From NCBI RefSeq assembly GCF_001423905.1, contig NZ_LMPQ01000001.1, forward strand, positions 99,512 to 163,511: 64,000 bases of DNA. Direction: 5' to 3'. This stretch comes from Frigoribacterium sp. Leaf186. Lineage in GTDB: Bacteria > Actinomycetota > Actinomycetes > Actinomycetales > Microbacteriaceae. A program made the translations under genes and the position numbers. The notes under the pieces were generated by a model. It worked only from the letters and a program-made list of their open reading frames with translations, searched no databases and was not told the origin of the DNA. Below are positions 61,180-64,000 of the stretch, piece after piece. The number at the start of each line of letters is the position of its first letter. Positions within the stretch are counted from its first letter, which is position 1.

Positions 61180-62268
61180 CTACCGTCCGCTCGACCGGTG
61201 CCGGTGGCTGCCCGCCGCCGCGACGTCCGCCAGCGTGCGCAGCAGCACGTCGGCCGAGTCGCGCCAGCTGAAGCGGGCGGCCTGTTCGATCGACGCGGCC
61301 GAGCGCGCCTCCCACTCTCCCTCGAGGCGGCGGACCGCCGCGGCGATGGACGCGGGCGACGACGGGTCGAAGTACAGGGCAGCCGTGCCTCCGATCTCGC
61401 GGAAGATCGGAATGTCGCTGACGACCGCGGGCGTGCCGAGCGACATGCCCTCGACGAGCGGGATGCCGAAGCCCTCGGCGCGCGACGCCGTCACGACGGC
61501 CGTCGCACCGAGCAACGCCTCGCGGTACGCGTCGTCGCTCGCTCCGTCGTGGAACACCAGCGAGCCTGCGGGCGCCACGGCCTCCAAGGAGGCGCGCTCG
61601 GCGTCGGACACGCGGCTCATCAGGTGCAGTCGGCAGCCGTCGAGCAACGGCAGTGCCCTGGCCAGCGTGGCCACGTTCTTGTACGGCATGAACGAGCCCA
61701 TGTAGACGAGGTCCCGGCGTTCGGGTGCCCGGCGGGGCGTCGCGCCGTCGACCGGGTCGGAGGCGTTGTACACGACCGTCACGGGTCGCCGGGTCAGCCG
61801 GTGGCGTCGCATCTCGTCGCGCGTGGTGCGGCTCACGGTCACGATCGCGTCGGCCCGGTCGAGCAGCACCCGCTGCGGCCACCACGCCAGGTGGTAGAGC
61901 CGCCAGAGCAGCCTGATCGGCAGCGCGAACTCGGGTGGGGGCGTGCGGTTCGTGTAGTAGATCAGGTCGTGCAGGGTGAGCACGAGCGGGTAGCGACGCC
62001 CGAACGAGCCCATCGTCTGCATCGGCGACCAGACCACGTCGGGCCGCAGCCGGTTCACCTGGAGCGCCACGAGCGGCTCACGCACGCTCGTCGGCGAACT
62101 GACGAGCAGGTGCGGCTGGTCGGGCAGCTTGTCGAGCTGCCGCGGGTCGCTGACGAGCATCGTCACCTCGTGACGCTCGGCCACCGCCCGGACGACCCCG
62201 GCGCTGAACCGGCTGATGCCGTCGTGGCGTCCGACCCGCACGTACCGGCAGTCGACGACGATCCTCAT
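61180..62268 (-). CDS. GT4-family glycosyltransferase
   Basis: This is a GT-B enzyme of unknown acceptor. The 362-residue protein begins MRIVVDCRYVRVGRHDGISR, has LTLHDLIYY in the first domain, VYMGSFMPYKNVATL at the linker, and the donor signature ASRAEGFGIPLVEGMSLGTP with the E-x7-E pattern. Its ATG overlaps the stop of the upstream alpha/beta hydrolase by 4 nt (ATGA), so the two are coupled. It is not linked to the polysaccharide operon at 45-51 kb. Confidence 0.92.
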   Translation of the reverse strand: MRIVVDCRYVRVGRHDGISRFSAGVVRAVAERHEVTMLVSDPRQLDKLPDQPHLLVSSPTSVREPLVALQVNRLRPDVVWSPMQTMGSFGRRYPLVLTLHDLIYYTNRTPPPEFALPIRLLWRLYHLAWWPQRVLLDRADAIVTVSRTTRDEMRRHRLTRRPVTVVYNASDPVDGATPRRAPERRDLVYMGSFMPYKNVATLARALPLLDGCRLHLMSRVSDAERASLEAVAPAGSLVFHDGASDDAYREALLGATAVVTASRAEGFGIPLVEGMSLGTPAVVSDIPIFREIGGTAALYFDPSSPASIAAAVRRLEGEWEARSAASIEQAARFSWRDSADVLLRTLADVAAAGSHRHRSSGR

Positions 62269-63170
62269 CGGACGAACGCCTCGATCGCCGCGGCCGCCTG
62301 GCGGGGCTTCTCGTAGTGGATCAGGTGGCCGACCCCCTCGATCACGTCGAGGGTCGCGTCGGGGAAGACCGCCCGCAACCGGTGCTGCGCGGGCAGGGCC
62401 GTGATGTCGTCGCGGTCGGCGGCGACCAGCAGCGTGGGCACGGTGACGCGCGCCGCGTACGTGCTCACGTCGCTCGACACGGAGGCTCGGAAGGCGTCGA
62501 GCACGACGCGACGGTCCGAGAAGCGCGAGAAGTAGCTGTCGTGCTGGTCGTGGATCCACCGACGCAGCGACCGGTCGTGCGTCTTGACCATCGCGAGGCT
62601 GGTGATCCGCGTCACGGCGGCGTTCTGCAGCACCTGCTGGCCGGCGCGCTCGGGCAGGGCGGCCCCGGCCCAGTAGTAGAAGACGGCCAGGCGCGTCACC
62701 ACGCCGCGCGGCCCCTGCAGGGCAGGCGCGGCGATCGGGTTGACCAGCACCAGCCGGGAGGCGCGGAGCCCGTCGGCCACCGCGGCCGACGTGACGATCG
62801 AGCCGAACGAGTGCCCCAGCACCACGACGTCGTCACCGAGCGAGAGGGCCGCCACGAAGGCGGTCAGCCAGCGGGCGTAGGCCGCGACGCTGTGCTCGCC
62901 GTCGAGCGGGGTCGACTCGCCGAAGCCCGGCAGGTCGGGCATCACCACCCGGGCGTGCCCGAGGTGCGCCACGACCGGTTCGAGACCGTGGTGGTCACCG
63001 CGGAAGCCGTGGACCGCGACGATGGTGACCCGCGCCTCCTGCCCCTCGGGGGGGTCGTAGGTCCAGTACCGGGTGGTGCTGCCGGCGACCTCGACGACGT
63101 CATCGCGCACCGGTCGGGCGTCGAGGCGGGCACGGTACGGCGACTTCACGCGCGGGGGTCGGACGATCAC
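62265..63170 (-). CDS. Alpha/beta hydrolase
   Basis: The 301-residue protein has the alpha/beta-hydrolase fold with the oxyanion HGFRGDHHG, the nucleophile in VVLGHSFGSIV, the acid in AADRDDITAL and the catalytic His in GVGHLIHYEKP. There is no signal peptide. The substrate is unknown; the coupled glycosyltransferase hints at a shared pathway. I chose the GTG at 63170 because TAGACT lies 7 nt upstream and the further in-frame region overlaps the treS start. The transcript is probably leaderless. Confidence 0.9.
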   Translation of the reverse strand: MIVRPPRVKSPYRARLDARPVRDDVVEVAGSTTRYWTYDPPEGQEARVTIVAVHGFRGDHHGLEPVVAHLGHARVVMPDLPGFGESTPLDGEHSVAAYARWLTAFVAALSLGDDVVVLGHSFGSIVTSAAVADGLRASRLVLVNPIAAPALQGPRGVVTRLAVFYYWAGAALPERAGQQVLQNAAVTRITSLAMVKTHDRSLRRWIHDQHDSYFSRFSDRRVVLDAFRASVSSDVSTYAARVTVPTLLVAADRDDITALPAQHRLRAVFPDATLDVIEGVGHLIHYEKPRQAAAAIEAFVR

Positions 63171-63177
63171 GCGCCCG

Positions 63178-63234
63178 AGTCTACGAGCGACGCGCTGATC
63201 GGAGTGCGCGCCCCACGGCGTCCGCCCGTAGGGT
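63178..63234. promoter_or_regulatory. Divergent leaderless promoters of the hydrolase and treS genes
   Basis: On the minus strand TAGACT (63178-63183) lies 7 nt before the GTG at 63170. On the plus strand TAGGGT (63229-63234) lies 6 nt before the GTG at 63241. Neither gene has a ribosome binding site. Confidence 0.6.
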
Positions 63235-63240
63235 GGGCGC

Positions 63241-64000
63241 GTGAGCTTCACTGCCCCGATCCAGCAGCCCGGACTGACCCTCGACCCCAACTGGCACCGC
63301 CGTGCGGTGTTCTACGAGGTGATGGTGCGGTCGTTCGTCGACAGCAACGGCGACGGGGCGGGTGACCTCCAGGGGCTGCTCACCCGGCTCGACTACCTGC
63401 AGTGGCTCGGCGTCGACGCCCTCTGGCTGCCGCCGTTCTTCCAGTCGCCCCTGCGTGACGGTGGCTACGACATCCAGGACTACAAGGCGATCCTGCCCGA
63501 GTTCGGCACGCTCGACGAGTTCCGCGACCTGGTGACCAAGTCGCACGAGCGCAACATGCGCATCGTCATCGACATGGTGCTGAACCACACGAGCGACCAG
63601 CACGAGTGGTTCCAGCAGAGCCGAGAAGACCCCGAGGGCCCGTACGGCGACTTCTACGTCTGGCGCGACACCGACGACGAGTACTCGAACATCCGCGTCA
63701 TCTTCGTCGACACCGAAGAGAGCAACTGGACCTTCGACCCGGTGCGTCGTCAGTTCTTCTTCCACCGCTTCTTCTCGCACCAGCCCGACCTCAACTTCGA
63801 GAACCCCGCCGTGCAAGAGGCCGTGTTCGACGTCGTCCGCCATTGGCTGGCGATGGGCGTCGACGGGCTCCGGCTCGACGCGATCCCGTACCTCTTCGAG
63901 ACCGAAGAGGGCAACGGCGAGGGCGAACCCGCGACCCACGACTTCATCAAGCGGCTGCGCACGATGGTCGACGAGGAGTTCCCCGGTCGCGTGCTCATCG
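63241..64000 (+). CDS. treS: Trehalose synthase, N-terminal part (cut by window end)
   Basis: TreS interconverts maltose and trehalose. The 253 visible residues are the start of a GH13 barrel: HRRAVFYEVMVRSFVDSNGDG at residues 19-39, GVDALWLPPFFQSPLRDGGYD, DMVLNHTSDQH (111-121), and the nucleophile Asp213 in GLRLDAIPYLFE. The spacing YEVMVRSF...GDLQGL and the RDTDDEYSNIRVIFVDTEESNW segment are typical of TreS rather than of alpha-glucosidases. The reading frame is open to the window edge. The start is GTG at 63241, probably leaderless. Confidence 0.93.
   Translation, partial: MSFTAPIQQPGLTLDPNWHRRAVFYEVMVRSFVDSNGDGAGDLQGLLTRLDYLQWLGVDALWLPPFFQSPLRDGGYDIQDYKAILPEFGTLDEFRDLVTKSHERNMRIVIDMVLNHTSDQHEWFQQSREDPEGPYGDFYVWRDTDDEYSNIRVIFVDTEESNWTFDPVRRQFFFHRFFSHQPDLNFENPAVQEAVFDVVRHWLAMGVDGLRLDAIPYLFETEEGNGEGEPATHDFIKRLRTMVDEEFPGRVLI

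Overview
This 64 kb window is chromosomal DNA of a very GC-rich actinobacterium. The mycothiol ligase MshC, RbpA, PafB/PafC, HelY, an actinobacterial-type Lnt and many GTG/TTG starts fit Actinomycetota, and the gene set and order suggest Microbacteriaceae. I cannot name the genus. Real genes have almost only G or C at codon position three, which separates them from the many long shadow frames. I see no insertion sequence, prophage, integrase or CRISPR array. There is one tRNA gene (Leu, GAG).

Layout. 1-6.3 kb: trpD, then glycerol/dihydroxyacetone catabolism (glpK and glpF on minus, divergent from PTS-type dhaK-dhaL-dhaM). 6.3-9.2 kb: a pterin operon on minus (folE, a divergent folP homologue, a RibD/DHFR-fold reductase) preceded by a conserved unknown. 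9.3-13.6 kb: NUDIX hydrolase, atypical SDR, NfeD/SPFH membrane pair, GDPD phosphodiesterase and rbpA behind a stress-sigma-type promoter. 13.7-24 kb (minus): lnt, then helY-tatC-tatA-pafC-pafB, an FKBP lipoprotein, trmI and a HAD phosphatase. This is the order seen around the mycobacterial proteasome locus, but without the proteasome/pupylation genes. 24-31 kb: PAC2 protein, a two-component system, mshC, uppP, an M20 peptidase and tRNA-Leu. 31-41 kb: Tat-exported ferritin-like protein, hydrolase, aldo/keto reductase, repeat-containing acidic protein, NDH-2, a TetR/MFS pair, a second MFS and a flavin monooxygenase.

41-44.8 kb is a four-gene OpuB/ProU-type osmoprotectant ABC transporter. 45-51.3 kb is a five-gene, mostly overlapping surface-polysaccharide operon: a polyprenyl-phosphate sugar transferase, a GT4 glycosyltransferase, a CDP-alcohol phosphotransferase, a Wzz-like protein fused to a degenerate tyrosine-kinase-like domain, and a glycerol-3-phosphate-cytidylyltransferase-like enzyme. 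Together they suggest a glycan carrying a phospho-alcohol. Its roughly 330-nt untranslated leader has seven copies of CCCGAAC, several in or at the loops of unrelated hairpins. This is the most unusual signal in the window. 51-64 kb: two small unknowns, an SF2 helicase, dinB, acyl-CoA dehydrogenase and SGNH hydrolase on a shared bidirectional promoter, DacA-type carboxypeptidase, SpoU methyltransferase, sirtuin, histidine phosphatase, GT4 glycosyltransferase, alpha/beta hydrolase and the start of treS.

Two window-wide traits stand out. First, the 9-mer GGAGGCGCG (either strand, about 32 copies by eye, with longer 14-18 nt forms) recurs inside genes in different reading frames, between genes and in a terminator. 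Second, at least ten genes have a TANNNT -10 hexamer 6-8 nt before the start codon and no ribosome binding site, as expected of leaderless mRNAs.
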